Assembly: GCA_964576585.1 (NCBI GenBank)
Contig: CAZNWO010000181.1
Span: 1 to 6,127, forward strand
Length of the DNA: 6,127 nt
Direction of reading: 5' to 3'
Source: GCA-2730975 sp964576585
GTDB lineage: Bacteria > Verrucomicrobiota > Verrucomicrobiia > Opitutales > Seribacteraceae
Part shown: positions 1 to 6,127 of the stretch, piece after piece
Numbering within the stretch: the first letter of the stretch is position 1
Layout of the letters: each line of letters opens with the position of its first letter
Made by a program: the position numbers and the translations under genes
The notes under the pieces: generated by a model
The model's input: the letters and a program-made list of their open reading frames with translations, nothing else
What the model was told of the DNA's origin: nothing
Database searches by the model: none

Positions 1-707
1 GGAGACTCGATGGATTCTTGTACCTTGTCTCGATCGAGATCATTCTCGACGATGGAACCGTGAAAGAAGGCCGCTTCTTTGGAGATGGCGAGTATCCAGT
101 GTTCGTGTTGGACGTAACGTACGCCATTGTGTGTGGAACGGCGAACCTCGTCGTTTTCTCGGGAAGCTTCGAGCAGTCGCTCGACGAGGTTTTCGAATTT
201 GTCGTTTTCGGCCAAGGGCAGAATGAAGCCGAAGGAGGGCAGGGGAGGGATGACCATGAATTCGTTCCTTTGCTTTTGCTTCCTCGCCTGTCCAAGGAAG
301 ACATAACTGTCCTCGTTTAGTTGGATGCCGGACTCAGACGGATCCTCTATCATCTGAGTAATGTAGACCGCCATGTCTCGCTCCTCTTCGTCTTCAAGGT
401 CGAACTCACTCCCGAAGCCGGGACTCATGGCGGAGTAAAGAAAGGCGATGGCGGGCATGTGGATGACCGACTCGTAATCGAGTTTTCGCAGGATTTGTCC
501 TGGACGAACCGTGGCTACCAGCCATGCGTCCTCCGGAATCAATTTTGCGTGATCGGGCAGTGGTTGGCCGGGTGTCGAGCCGGACGACTTTGGTTCGGTT
601 GAGTTGGAGTCTCCTCCGGGTCGATCACTTGGAGCACCACAACCGAGGAATGTAAGCGCCGCGAGAGTAAGGAATGCAAAAAGGTAAGATTTGACAGGGT
701 TTTTCAT
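1..707 (-). CDS. Partial lipoprotein, DUF4836-like, C-terminus beyond the window
   Basis: This gene reads leftwards from an ATG at 707-705 and stays open to the window edge, giving 235 complete codons. Residues 1-22 are a lipoprotein signal peptide: basic start (MKNPVK), hydrophobic core and FLGC at 20-23, so Cys23 is the likely lipidated residue. Phe at -3 of the lipobox is slightly unusual. Residues 24-53 are a flexible Ser/Gly/Pro-rich linker. The folded part begins with LIPEDAWLVATVRP (56-69) and has an EDPSESGIQL segment (121-130). That pattern of 'IP-D-A-x-V' followed by 'DPS-SGI-L' resembles DUF4836-family lipoproteins of Bacteroidota and Verrucomicrobiota, whose function is unknown. 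The family call is from memory of the pattern and is tentative; the lipoprotein call is firmer. No good Shine-Dalgarno sequence precedes the ATG. The gene is isolated from the upstream gene by the terminator at 786-818, so it should have its own promoter in about 708-785. Confidence 0.8.
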   Translation of the reverse strand, partial: MKNPVKSYLFAFLTLAALTFLGCGAPSDRPGGDSNSTEPKSSGSTPGQPLPDHAKLIPEDAWLVATVRPGQILRKLDYESVIHMPAIAFLYSAMSPGFGSEFDLEDEEERDMAVYITQMIEDPSESGIQLNEDSYVFLGQARKQKQRNEFMVIPPLPSFGFILPLAENDKFENLVERLLEASRENDEVRRSTHNGVRYVQHEHWILAISKEAAFFHGSIVENDLDRDKVQESIES

Positions 708-785
708 AGTAGTTGATACAAGCATTCGAGAGTTTTGTTGGGAGACTAAAGGAAATTGTTTTTCTGTAATTGAAAGTTTTTGAAT

Positions 786-818
786 GAAAAAGGCCCGCAG
801 CTTTCGGCTGCGGGCCTT
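786..818 (-). terminator. Intrinsic terminator of the 855-1517 gene
   Basis: A perfect 12-bp GC-rich stem pairs 790-801 with 807-818 around a 5-nt loop. On the minus strand it runs straight into five T residues (791-787, overlapping the stem foot). It begins 37 bp past the stop codon of the minus-strand gene 855-1517. On the plus strand no T run follows, so it works in one direction only. It also separates that gene from the lipoprotein gene downstream. Confidence 0.88.
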
Positions 819-854
819 GATCGGCAGTATTTTGCAAAGTTGAGCGCTAAATGA

Positions 855-1517
855 CTATGTCCTGCAGTCGTGGATTACTCTTAGCCAAATTTCTCGAATG
901 TCGTGCATCCTGATTTGGCTTTCGGTGATGTAATCCACCATCTTTCTGGAATTGTGGTGTTCGAACATGCGATTCAGCCTGAGGGATTCGTTCAGGGCTG
1001 AATGAGCTTTCTTGAAATGACAGACGGCAAGATGATAGTCGCCCAAGTCTAGGCTTTGAGCGCCAAGAAGCGAGTGACGTTCTCCGTCGGCCAAGCTTGC
1101 GCAGAAGCTCCAGGCCAAGCTGGCCTCGGGCTGCAAGCGATTGTGGCGCATAAGGTGTTCCCACGTCGCCCTGAGGTAGGCGTAGAGAGCCGTGGTGGAA
1201 ACGTAGATCGGGTGCTTGTGGATGGTGTATGGATCGTTGTCCGCGAAGGATTCGTCGCATAGATCCTCGTCGGAGATGGCTCCCGTCTCGGAATCGAGCA
1301 GTTCGTCGTCATCCGTTGCATGCCAGTCTTCTCGGTCCCAGCCCATCAGGTGAGCGGTCTCGTCCAATCGATTGTCGCTTTCCCTTACGCTGTTGTAGGC
1401 AGCGATGAACCTTGAAACTTCCTTGTCCGAGTTACGCAGGTATCTCTGCCAGTCGGCTTCGTTCCAGGCAATGTCACCACCGTCGTCCCAATCATTGTCG
1501 AAGTCGTACTGGCTCAT
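855..1517 (-). CDS. Conserved-looking acidic hypothetical protein, 220 aa
   Basis: I do not recognise this protein. It has no signal peptide and no membrane segment, so it is probably cytoplasmic. The N-terminal half (1-100) is very acidic, with Asp/Glu clusters at 5-12, 61-73 and 76-94 (e.g. DNDWDDGGD and DDDELLD), and rich in Trp. The C-terminal half (about 105-220) is predicted by eye to be helical. Residues 133-185 read like a helix-turn-helix hairpin of TPR type (ADGERHSLLGAQSLDLGDY followed by HLAVCHFKKAHSALNES), but one such hairpin does not prove a TPR domain. The ATG at 1517 is well supported: AGGA sits 5 nt upstream (1523-1526) and the promoter-sized gap lies behind it. The gene stands alone, divergent from acyP and closed by its own terminator at 786-818. 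A helical adaptor or regulatory protein is possible, but no function can be assigned. Confidence 0.8.
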   Translation of the reverse strand: MSQYDFDNDWDDGGDIAWNEADWQRYLRNSDKEVSRFIAAYNSVRESDNRLDETAHLMGWDREDWHATDDDELLDSETGAISDEDLCDESFADNDPYTIHKHPIYVSTTALYAYLRATWEHLMRHNRLQPEASLAWSFCASLADGERHSLLGAQSLDLGDYHLAVCHFKKAHSALNESLRLNRMFEHHNSRKMVDYITESQIRMHDIREIWLRVIHDCRT

Positions 1518-1646
1518 TGGTTTCCTGTATATTGGCTCTGCGGGAGAAAATATCTGCCCTTAGGTTTCTTACAGTGTGGATGGAAGGTCAATTTTTTTTT
1601 GAGTTAAGAAAGTTGCAACGACCGTATGGTTGGCAATCCTTGAGGC
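1518..1646. promoter_or_regulatory. Divergent intergenic region with candidate promoter elements
   Basis: These 129 bp separate two genes that point away from each other, so promoters for both must lie here or very near. On the minus strand a TTGACC (1586-1591), close to the sigma70 -35 consensus TTGACA, is directly preceded by nine A residues (1592-1600), as in an UP element. No convincing -10 box stands at the expected 16-18 bp; TAAGAA occurs at 14 bp. On the plus strand I see no clear pair of boxes. The location is sound; the exact boxes are weak. Confidence 0.4.
1523..1526 (-). promoter_or_regulatory. Shine-Dalgarno site of the 855-1517 gene
   Basis: The minus strand reads AGGAAACCAATG, placing AGGA 5 nt before the ATG at 1517. 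This is the clearest ribosome binding site in the window and fixes the start of the 220-residue protein. Confidence 0.65.
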
Positions 1647-1931
1647 ATGAGTGAAAAGGTTTTCCGTATGTCGGTGAATTTTCGAGGTCGCGTTCAGGGT
1701 GTTGGATTTCGCTGGAACGTAAGGGACGAATCGACGCGGCATCAGGTTGCGGGTTATGTGAAAAACTTGCCGGACGGAAGTGTCGAAATGGTTGCGGAGT
1801 CTGCGAGAGTGGAAGACGCCAAGGAGTTTCTTGCAGCAATTGAAGCCAGAATGGTGGATTATATTTCCGATCGCTCGGTGATCGAGAGGACCGGGAGTGC
1901 GGATTTTGCCGGGTTTGAGATCACTTATTGA
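1647..1931 (+). CDS. acyP: Acylphosphatase
   Basis: This 94-residue protein matches the small acylphosphatase family (EC 3.6.1.7), which hydrolyses acyl phosphates such as acetyl phosphate or carbamoyl phosphate to carboxylate and phosphate in the cytoplasm. The phosphate-binding loop GRVQGVGFR occupies 14-22, with the catalytic Arg at 22. The second signature GYVKNLPDGSVE is at 36-47, with the catalytic Asn at 40. The length and the whole ferredoxin-like alpha/beta layout fit the family. The ATG at 1647 puts 14 residues before RVQGVGFR, close to the dozen or so in typical members. An in-frame ATG at 1668 (Met8) has a better-spaced AAAAGG upstream but would clip the first strand. It is the only plus-strand gene in the window, divergent from the acidic protein. 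Its stop codon region overlaps the end of the convergent toroid gene by 7 bp, leaving no room for a terminator between them. Confidence 0.95.
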   Translation: MSEKVFRMSVNFRGRVQGVGFRWNVRDESTRHQVAGYVKNLPDGSVEMVAESARVEDAKEFLAAIEARMVDYISDRSVIERTGSADFAGFEITY

Positions 1932-3109
1932 CCGAGGCAGCGATTCAAGCTCATGATCGCCATCGCGGTTCCGTATTGCTGGTGATAATCGTAAAGAGGA
2001 TAGTCCCACCAAGAACCGTCCTTTTCCTGTAGCGGAATCAAGATTGCCGCGAGGTGACCTTGGTAGAGGGCTTGTTCTTTCTTCGGCAGCTTTTCGACAC
2101 AGAAGGCTGCGTAATAGTGACCGTAGTAGAAGAAATAGCCGGCAACCGCGAACCAGGATTCGTGAGGAATAGGCCGTTTTCTAGCAACGCTCAGCCACCC
2201 ATTGCGAGCAATCAGACGATCGAGGCAGATCTTGTGCACATCATCGGTTACGGTTTTGTCTCCCCATATCTGGAGGGCCAAGTTGCATGCATGAGAACGA
2301 CCCAAGCTTCCCCCGGGACGGTTGATGCCTCGGCGAGGTTTCCATTTCAAGTATTCGCCATAGAGGTAGCTGTGATCCGGCAGGCGTTGTCTTTGAATGG
2401 CATCATATGCTCGCTTGACCAATTCAGCGGGTGGCTCGATGCCTGCGTCCTTTGCTTCCCGCAACGCCAACAAGCCCGTGCCGTTGACGAAGGATATCGA
2501 GCTACCCGATGGCTGCTTCGTGTGGGCGTTGAAGTCGTAGTACCCCCATCCACCGTCCACCGACTCGTATCGTTGCAGCATTTGCATCTGCTGGCGAATC
2601 AAGGTCTCGACTTGCTGTTTTCTTGCAGTCGCATTGACGTCATGATCCTCAATGTTGCGATCGAGCATGCGGACAAGCGCCTGAATCCCATAGGCGTGGG
2701 ACCAAACGTTGTAGATGGCAACCGACGTGGCTCTCCTAAGGTACGGGAGCCTTTCCAAGAGGTAATTCTCGCCTTTGCGTATGCATTCGGCGTAGTCCTC
2801 GTCGTTGGCCTTGGTCTCAATGAGTGAAGCTATGCTTAGTGCAGTTACCGCCAGTCTGAATGCCCGGTGTGAACCTGGGACTGGAGCGAAAATATTCAAA
2901 CCTTTCGTTTGACGGGCGGAACCCCAGGATCCGTCCGGGTTCTGCCTCTTCTTGAGGAATGCGCATCCACGATCAATGGAAGCTGCAATGGACTCCTTGT
3001 CGGGAAAAGCAACCTCGGGCAGCCGAACAGGTCGTTCGATGCCTGTTTTTCCCGAAGCCAAATTTATGGCTAGGAGCAGCGTGGCGGAAAGCAATCCTGC
3101 GCGAGTCAC
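1925..3109 (-). CDS. Secreted prenyltransferase/squalene-oxidase repeat protein (alpha/alpha toroid)
   Basis: This 394-residue protein starts with an export signal (about 1-20, MTRAGLLSATLLLAINLASG). It then carries repeats of the terpene-cyclase/prenyltransferase alpha-toroid type, each a helix ending in a QW-like turn: FLKKRQNPDGSWG (51-63), LQRYESVDGGWGYYDF (178-193) and IPLQEKDGSWWDYPLYD (358-374). The acid motif of squalene-hopene cyclases (DxDD) is not seen, and at about 375 mature residues it is much shorter than those roughly 630-residue enzymes. It is probably not a terpene cyclase. Related toroids bind lipids, peptides or glycans, so a binding or scaffold role in the periplasm is inferred. 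The start is a GTG (3109-3107) inside a GTGA overlap with the stop of the upstream adaptor gene, a strong sign of translational coupling and joint function. The substrate and any catalytic activity are unknown. Confidence 0.88.
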   Translation of the reverse strand: MTRAGLLSATLLLAINLASGKTGIERPVRLPEVAFPDKESIAASIDRGCAFLKKRQNPDGSWGSARQTKGLNIFAPVPGSHRAFRLAVTALSIASLIETKANDEDYAECIRKGENYLLERLPYLRRATSVAIYNVWSHAYGIQALVRMLDRNIEDHDVNATARKQQVETLIRQQMQMLQRYESVDGGWGYYDFNAHTKQPSGSSISFVNGTGLLALREAKDAGIEPPAELVKRAYDAIQRQRLPDHSYLYGEYLKWKPRRGINRPGGSLGRSHACNLALQIWGDKTVTDDVHKICLDRLIARNGWLSVARKRPIPHESWFAVAGYFFYYGHYYAAFCVEKLPKKEQALYQGHLAAILIPLQEKDGSWWDYPLYDYHQQYGTAMAIMSLNRCLGQ

Positions 3110-4665
3110 TTTTTTGGTTTTTCCGACAATATCTCTTTCCCCGCTCGCAGACCTTCCAAGATTTCCACCTTGTCTCCGTTCTTTTCGCCGATCTTGACAA
3201 CTTGTTTCTTCGGTTTCTTGTCCTTGCGGTAAAGGTATACGAACTTGCTGTCCTCGTCTGCCGTCTCGGAAAACACAGCGGATGCGGGAATTACCAAGGC
3301 CTCTTTGTTCTCATATGCTACGAATTCCAGCTTGCAGCTCATGCCGGGAAGAATTCCCTGGGCTTCCTTTGGCAAATTCACCTTTGTCACCAAATCGAAT
3401 TTCCCCGGGGATATCGGAACTTCGGATACCTTGTCCACGGTAGCCGTGATATTGATGTCGGGAAAGGCCTTTGACTTCGCTTTCCCCGCCAATCCTTTCT
3501 TTACTCTCCTGAGGTTAGCTTCCGCCAAGTCCGATCGGACGACCAGAGGACCCGGTTGTACGATCGTCATGAATACTTCGTTTGGCTTGAGAGCGCCTCC
3601 TTTCTTGAGGCGGGGCTTAAGCGTAGCCTCGCCGGACCATTTTCCTCGGTCGAAGGAACCACGATAAAGAATGCCGGATGCAGGGGAGGGGACAGTCATC
3701 GTCTTTCGATCGGATTCCAGTCGAGAGAGATCCCTCTTTGCCTTCGTCCTCTGCTCCTCCAGCTTGCTTGCCTCAATTCGTTTCTTTTCCAGTGCAACGG
3801 GTTGAATCTTTCGAAGGGATTTTACGGACAGTTCGTCTTGCTTTGCCTTTTCCCTGACGGCAAAGTCTTCCCTAGGGAATTTGATTTTGGTGGTTTCCTC
3901 GTTTCTTATTTCTGCTCCCTCGAGCGAGAACTTTGCCTTGGCTACGGAATTTTCCGCTCTTTGCAGGATAATTTCTTCCGTTTCCTCCGTAAGGTCGTCG
4001 GCTTCATACATTTTCTTCAATTGGTTCAGCTCCTCTTGAACATAGGCGAGAGAATCCTTGTAGTTCTTCAAGCTCATGGCGGCTGAGCGCCGATTGTAGG
4101 GGCGATGAATTTTTTCGTACCTTTCGAGATCTTCCTTTGAGTGCTTTTCTCGGCGTTCAAGAGCGGCAAGCTCCATTGGGGCCATGGCTTCAGCCAGTTT
4201 CAACTCCGCTTGGGCGATATTCCGGTCAAGTTCCATCAATCGAATCTCATTCCTCAGGCTCTCGATTCTTTCGTCGATTTTCTCCATGTCCAGCTTCACG
4301 AGCAAGTCTCCCTTCTTCACCCGACTACCTTGCGGCAGCGCTTCCAAAACGGAAAGAGTGGACCAGATCTTTGTTTGGATAGATACTTCGCTTGTACTGG
4401 CGCTTTCGAAAACACCGTCCATTTTCAGCAGGATTTTAAAATGCTCTTTCTCTACCTTGTGAGTTTTGGGCTTCGTTTCTTTTGAGCCTGCTTCATCCTT
4501 CTTGCCGTTCTCGTCCCCCTTGGAAGCCTCGTCAGGCTTCTCGGCTTTTGTCTTCCGGGAGTCTTCCTTACTTGTGTTTGGCGCATCGGCTTGCGCTTTC
4601 GTGTCCTTATGTGCAATGCACAGCGAGGCATTGAATGCGATTAGGATTATTATCAACTTTTTCAT
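3106..4665 (-). CDS. Periplasmic adaptor (membrane fusion protein), HlyD/RND type
   Basis: Such adaptors bridge an inner-membrane transporter (RND, ABC or MFS) to an outer-membrane channel. From the ATG at 4665 the protein has 519 residues. A signal peptide covers about 1-18 (MKKLIIILIAFNASLCIA), followed by an unusually charged, low-complexity linker rich in Lys, Glu, Asp and Ser (19-75). The first lipoyl half lies near 85-126 (ALPQGSRVKKGDLLVKLD). A long charged helical hairpin spans about 127-320, the second lipoyl half begins TVPSPASGILYRG (324-336), a beta-barrel lies near 370-445 (ILPGMSCKLEF), and a membrane-proximal domain reaches the end (ALVIPASAVF; GDKVEILEGLRAGKEIL). The frame is open upstream to a TTG at 4695, but that would place ten basic residues before the signal peptide, so the ATG is preferred. 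It overlaps the toroid gene by 4 bp. No permease or outer-membrane partner is in the window. The class is sure; the cargo is unknown. Confidence 0.9.
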   Translation of the reverse strand: MKKLIIILIAFNASLCIAHKDTKAQADAPNTSKEDSRKTKAEKPDEASKGDENGKKDEAGSKETKPKTHKVEKEHFKILLKMDGVFESASTSEVSIQTKIWSTLSVLEALPQGSRVKKGDLLVKLDMEKIDERIESLRNEIRLMELDRNIAQAELKLAEAMAPMELAALERREKHSKEDLERYEKIHRPYNRRSAAMSLKNYKDSLAYVQEELNQLKKMYEADDLTEETEEIILQRAENSVAKAKFSLEGAEIRNEETTKIKFPREDFAVREKAKQDELSVKSLRKIQPVALEKKRIEASKLEEQRTKAKRDLSRLESDRKTMTVPSPASGILYRGSFDRGKWSGEATLKPRLKKGGALKPNEVFMTIVQPGPLVVRSDLAEANLRRVKKGLAGKAKSKAFPDINITATVDKVSEVPISPGKFDLVTKVNLPKEAQGILPGMSCKLEFVAYENKEALVIPASAVFSETADEDSKFVYLYRKDKKPKKQVVKIGEKNGDKVEILEGLRAGKEILSEKPKK

Positions 4666-4693
4666 TTTCGTTCTAACTGGATATTTTCCTCTC

Positions 4694-4718
4694 AAAAAAA
4701 CGAAGGCCCAAAGCTTCG
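4694..4718 (-). terminator. Weak terminator-like hairpin before the adaptor gene
   Basis: On the minus strand a short stem (CGAAG pairing with CTTCG, plus strand 4701-4705 and 4714-4718) with an 8-nt loop is followed at once by seven T residues (4700-4694). It lies between the channel stop (4756) and the adaptor start (4665). The stem is only 5 bp, so it would be a leaky terminator at best, possibly lowering but not stopping read-through from the channel gene. Confidence 0.35.
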
Positions 4719-4755
4719 CAATTCGAAAGCGTTTTTTGTGGCGGTCTTACTTTTG

Positions 4756-6054
4756 TCAATTTCTTTGGGAAAGGCTGTCGGCGAGAGCCGAAAGATCCCC
4801 GCCGGCAGGCATTTGGTATGCACGCAGATCGAAGCGATCCAGTGAGGCAATCAAGTGGTCGAAAATATCACCCTGCACGTTTTCGTAGTTCACCCAAGCC
4901 ACGTCGTTTACAAAGACGTATATCTCGATCGGTAGTCCTCTGTCGGTAGGTGCCAGTTGCCGGACCAGAAAAGTCATACCTTCCTTGTGGATTTTCTCAT
5001 TGGCATTGAGGTAGGCCGCGCAGTAAGCCCGAAAAGTTCCGACGTTCGTCAGCCTGCGGCCGTTGGCTGGTTCGGACAAGTCGACTTTCTCCGACTGGTT
5101 GTACTTTTCGACGTCTTTTTCCTTCTCGGCCAAGTAATCGTCAAGCAAACTGATTTTGCTCAGTTGCTTCATCAGTTTTTCATCGACGAAGCGAACGCTG
5201 CGCAGGTCGATCGCAATGCTGCGCTTGATTCGTCTGCCGCCCGATTCGCTCATGCCCCTCCAGTTCTTGAATGAATCCGCAACCAAGGCGTGGGGAGGAA
5301 TCGAGGTGATGGTCTTGTCCCAATTCTGAACCTTGACGCTCGTGAGCGAGACTTCGATCACGTCGCCATCCGCGCCGTACTTCGGCATCTCGATCCAATC
5401 TCCTTTCCTGACTAGGTTGTTGAGGGACAATTGGATGCCTGCGACCAATCCTAGAATGGCATCTTTGAAGATAAGCAAGAGCACGGCGGTCAATGCTCCC
5501 AATCCGGAGATGAAGTAAAGTGGAGATTTGTCGAAGAGTATTGATAAGACCAGAATCACTCCCAAGGCATTGACGACTATCTTGAGAGCTTGCGAAATAC
5601 CCTTTACGGGAAGTCGTTTGGAGATTTCGTGCTCTTGGTAGAGGTTTATGGCGGCGTTTATCGAAGAGTCGATTACAAGGAGTCCGATCACGATTAAGTA
5701 AACGTTTACTGCTGCTTCCGCCAGAATCAGCAATGATTCGGATCCTTGAACAAGCCAAGGTGAAGCAGCCTTGACAACGATTGCAGGAACGACGTGAGAG
5801 AGTCTTTGGAAGAAGCGAGCCTCAATCAATGCTTCTCCAAAATGCGGCCATTTCCCCGCCAGAGACCTGAAGGTTTTTAGCAAGAACCCCTTCGCCAAGG
5901 CATTGGAAAACCAAGCCAAGGCAATCAGCAGTATAATTGCAATCGAACGAGCAGCCCAGATCGAGATTGTTTCGGAAACTCCAAACCAATCCTGCAGACT
6001 GACCTTTAGTTCGTTTGTAGAAAGAGGTATGTTAAGCAAGACGTGAATGTCCAA
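4756..6054 (-). CDS. ybdG: Mechanosensitive channel, YbdG/MscM type
   Basis: This 432-residue inner-membrane protein is the MscS-superfamily channel typified by E. coli YbdG, a low-conductance channel that eases osmotic stress. About five hydrophobic segments precede the soluble part: roughly 34-56, 86-103, 110-134, 156-174 and the pore-lining helix 178-212 (FISGLGALTAVLLLIFKDAI, then LGLVAGIQLS). The beta domain follows with the family signature GDWIEMPKYGADG (218-230), VKVQNWDKTITSIP (240-253) and DSFKNWRGMSESGGRRIKRS (260-279). The YbdG-type insertion in the C-terminal domain is present (about 290-345), then RQLAPTDRGLPIEIYVF (365-381). The length is close to the E. coli protein (415). The start is uncertain: the frame opens at an upstream TGA near 6100 with no ATG or GTG before the first membrane helix, so TTG at 6054 is chosen, though TTG at 6039 is also possible. 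Neither has a clear Shine-Dalgarno site. It is the first gene of the leftward cluster. Confidence 0.93.
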   Translation of the reverse strand: MDIHVLLNIPLSTNELKVSLQDWFGVSETISIWAARSIAIILLIALAWFSNALAKGFLLKTFRSLAGKWPHFGEALIEARFFQRLSHVVPAIVVKAASPWLVQGSESLLILAEAAVNVYLIVIGLLVIDSSINAAINLYQEHEISKRLPVKGISQALKIVVNALGVILVLSILFDKSPLYFISGLGALTAVLLLIFKDAILGLVAGIQLSLNNLVRKGDWIEMPKYGADGDVIEVSLTSVKVQNWDKTITSIPPHALVADSFKNWRGMSESGGRRIKRSIAIDLRSVRFVDEKLMKQLSKISLLDDYLAEKEKDVEKYNQSEKVDLSEPANGRRLTNVGTFRAYCAAYLNANEKIHKEGMTFLVRQLAPTDRGLPIEIYVFVNDVAWVNYENVQGDIFDHLIASLDRFDLRAYQMPAGGDLSALADSLSQRN

Positions 6055-6076
6055 TTGGTCTTTGCTGAGAATGAAG

Positions 6077-6110
6077 TTGGCTGAAAGTATTGACTCCGGC
6101 AGTCAGCCAA
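6077..6110. repeat. 8-bp inverted repeat upstream of the channel gene
   Basis: TTGGCTGA (6077-6084) and its exact reverse complement TCAGCCAA (6103-6110) are separated by 18 bp. A second smaller inverted pair, GACT/AGTC, lies inside at 6092-6095 and 6101-6104 and shares two bases with the outer arm. The site is 23-56 bp before the TTG start of the channel gene, within the expected promoter or 5' leader. It may be a binding site for a dimeric regulator or an mRNA hairpin. No T run follows on either strand, so it is not an intrinsic terminator. Confidence 0.4.
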
Positions 6111-6127
6111 GAAGTCTTGAGGTTGTT

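Noticed and set aside
18..602. Two plus-strand open frames (18-320 and 321-602).
   Set aside because: They are antisense to the lipoprotein gene, which has a signal peptide, lipobox and a family-like pattern in one continuous minus-strand frame.
847..1321. Alternative minus-strand frames of 137 and 90 codons inside the acidic protein gene.
   Set aside because: They lack a ribosome binding site and have compositions rich in Arg, Ser and Pro typical of shadow frames; the 855-1517 frame has a good Shine-Dalgarno site.
1592..1600. A run of nine T residues as part of a terminator.
   Set aside because: No GC-rich stem lies before it on the plus strand, and it sits in a divergent promoter region, so an A-tract or UP element is more likely.
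1855..1950. Short hairpins (CGATC/GATCG and GCGAT/ATCGC) near the acyP and toroid stop codons as terminators.
   Set aside because: The stems are only 5 bp, lie within or against coding sequence and are not followed by T runs.
2054..2827. A 257-codon open frame on the plus strand.
   Set aside because: It is antisense to the toroid protein, whose repeats and signal peptide are clear. The plus-strand translation shows no motif, and long antisense frames are expected at this base composition.
4666..4695. A longer adaptor start at TTG 4695.
   Set aside because: It would add ten residues before a textbook signal peptide that begins MKKLIIILIA, and the T run of a possible terminator abuts it.
5180..5758. 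A 192-codon minus-strand frame inside the channel gene.
   Set aside because: It is out of frame with the strongly conserved YbdG sequence and is rich in Arg, Ser and Gln without motifs.

Overview
The window reads as a chromosomal stretch of a Gram-negative bacterium of moderate GC content, most likely a Verrucomicrobiota member (Opitutae-like) or a close PVC relative. This placement is an inference. It rests on a DUF4836-like lipoprotein, a secreted squalene-cyclase-repeat protein next to an envelope adaptor, and few clear Shine-Dalgarno sites. No rRNA, tRNA, transposase, CRISPR array or phage gene is visible. Six protein genes fill almost the whole window; five are on the minus strand and one (acylphosphatase) is on the plus strand.

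Layout from the left: (1) positions 1-707, minus, the N-terminal 235 codons of a lipoprotein that runs off the left edge. (2) A minus-strand intrinsic terminator at about 786-818. (3) positions 855-1517, minus, an acidic 220-residue protein of unknown function. (4) A 129-bp divergent promoter region. (5) positions 1647-1931, plus, acylphosphatase (acyP), whose end overlaps by 7 bp the end of the next gene, which points the other way. (6) positions 1925-3109, minus, a secreted alpha/alpha-toroid protein with prenyltransferase/squalene-oxidase repeats. (7) positions 3106-4665, minus, a periplasmic adaptor (membrane fusion protein, HlyD/RND type) that overlaps the toroid gene by 4 bp. (8) A 90-bp gap with a weak terminator-like hairpin. 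(9) positions 4756-6054, minus, a YbdG-type mechanosensitive channel. (10) A 73-bp upstream stretch with an 8-bp inverted repeat.

The minus-strand genes from 6054 down to 1925 could be one transcription unit: channel, then adaptor, then toroid protein. The adaptor and toroid protein are translationally coupled, so they very probably act together in the cell envelope. No inner-membrane permease or outer-membrane channel for the adaptor lies in the window. That coupled pair is the most interesting content here; the channel and acylphosphatase are ordinary, well-conserved genes.
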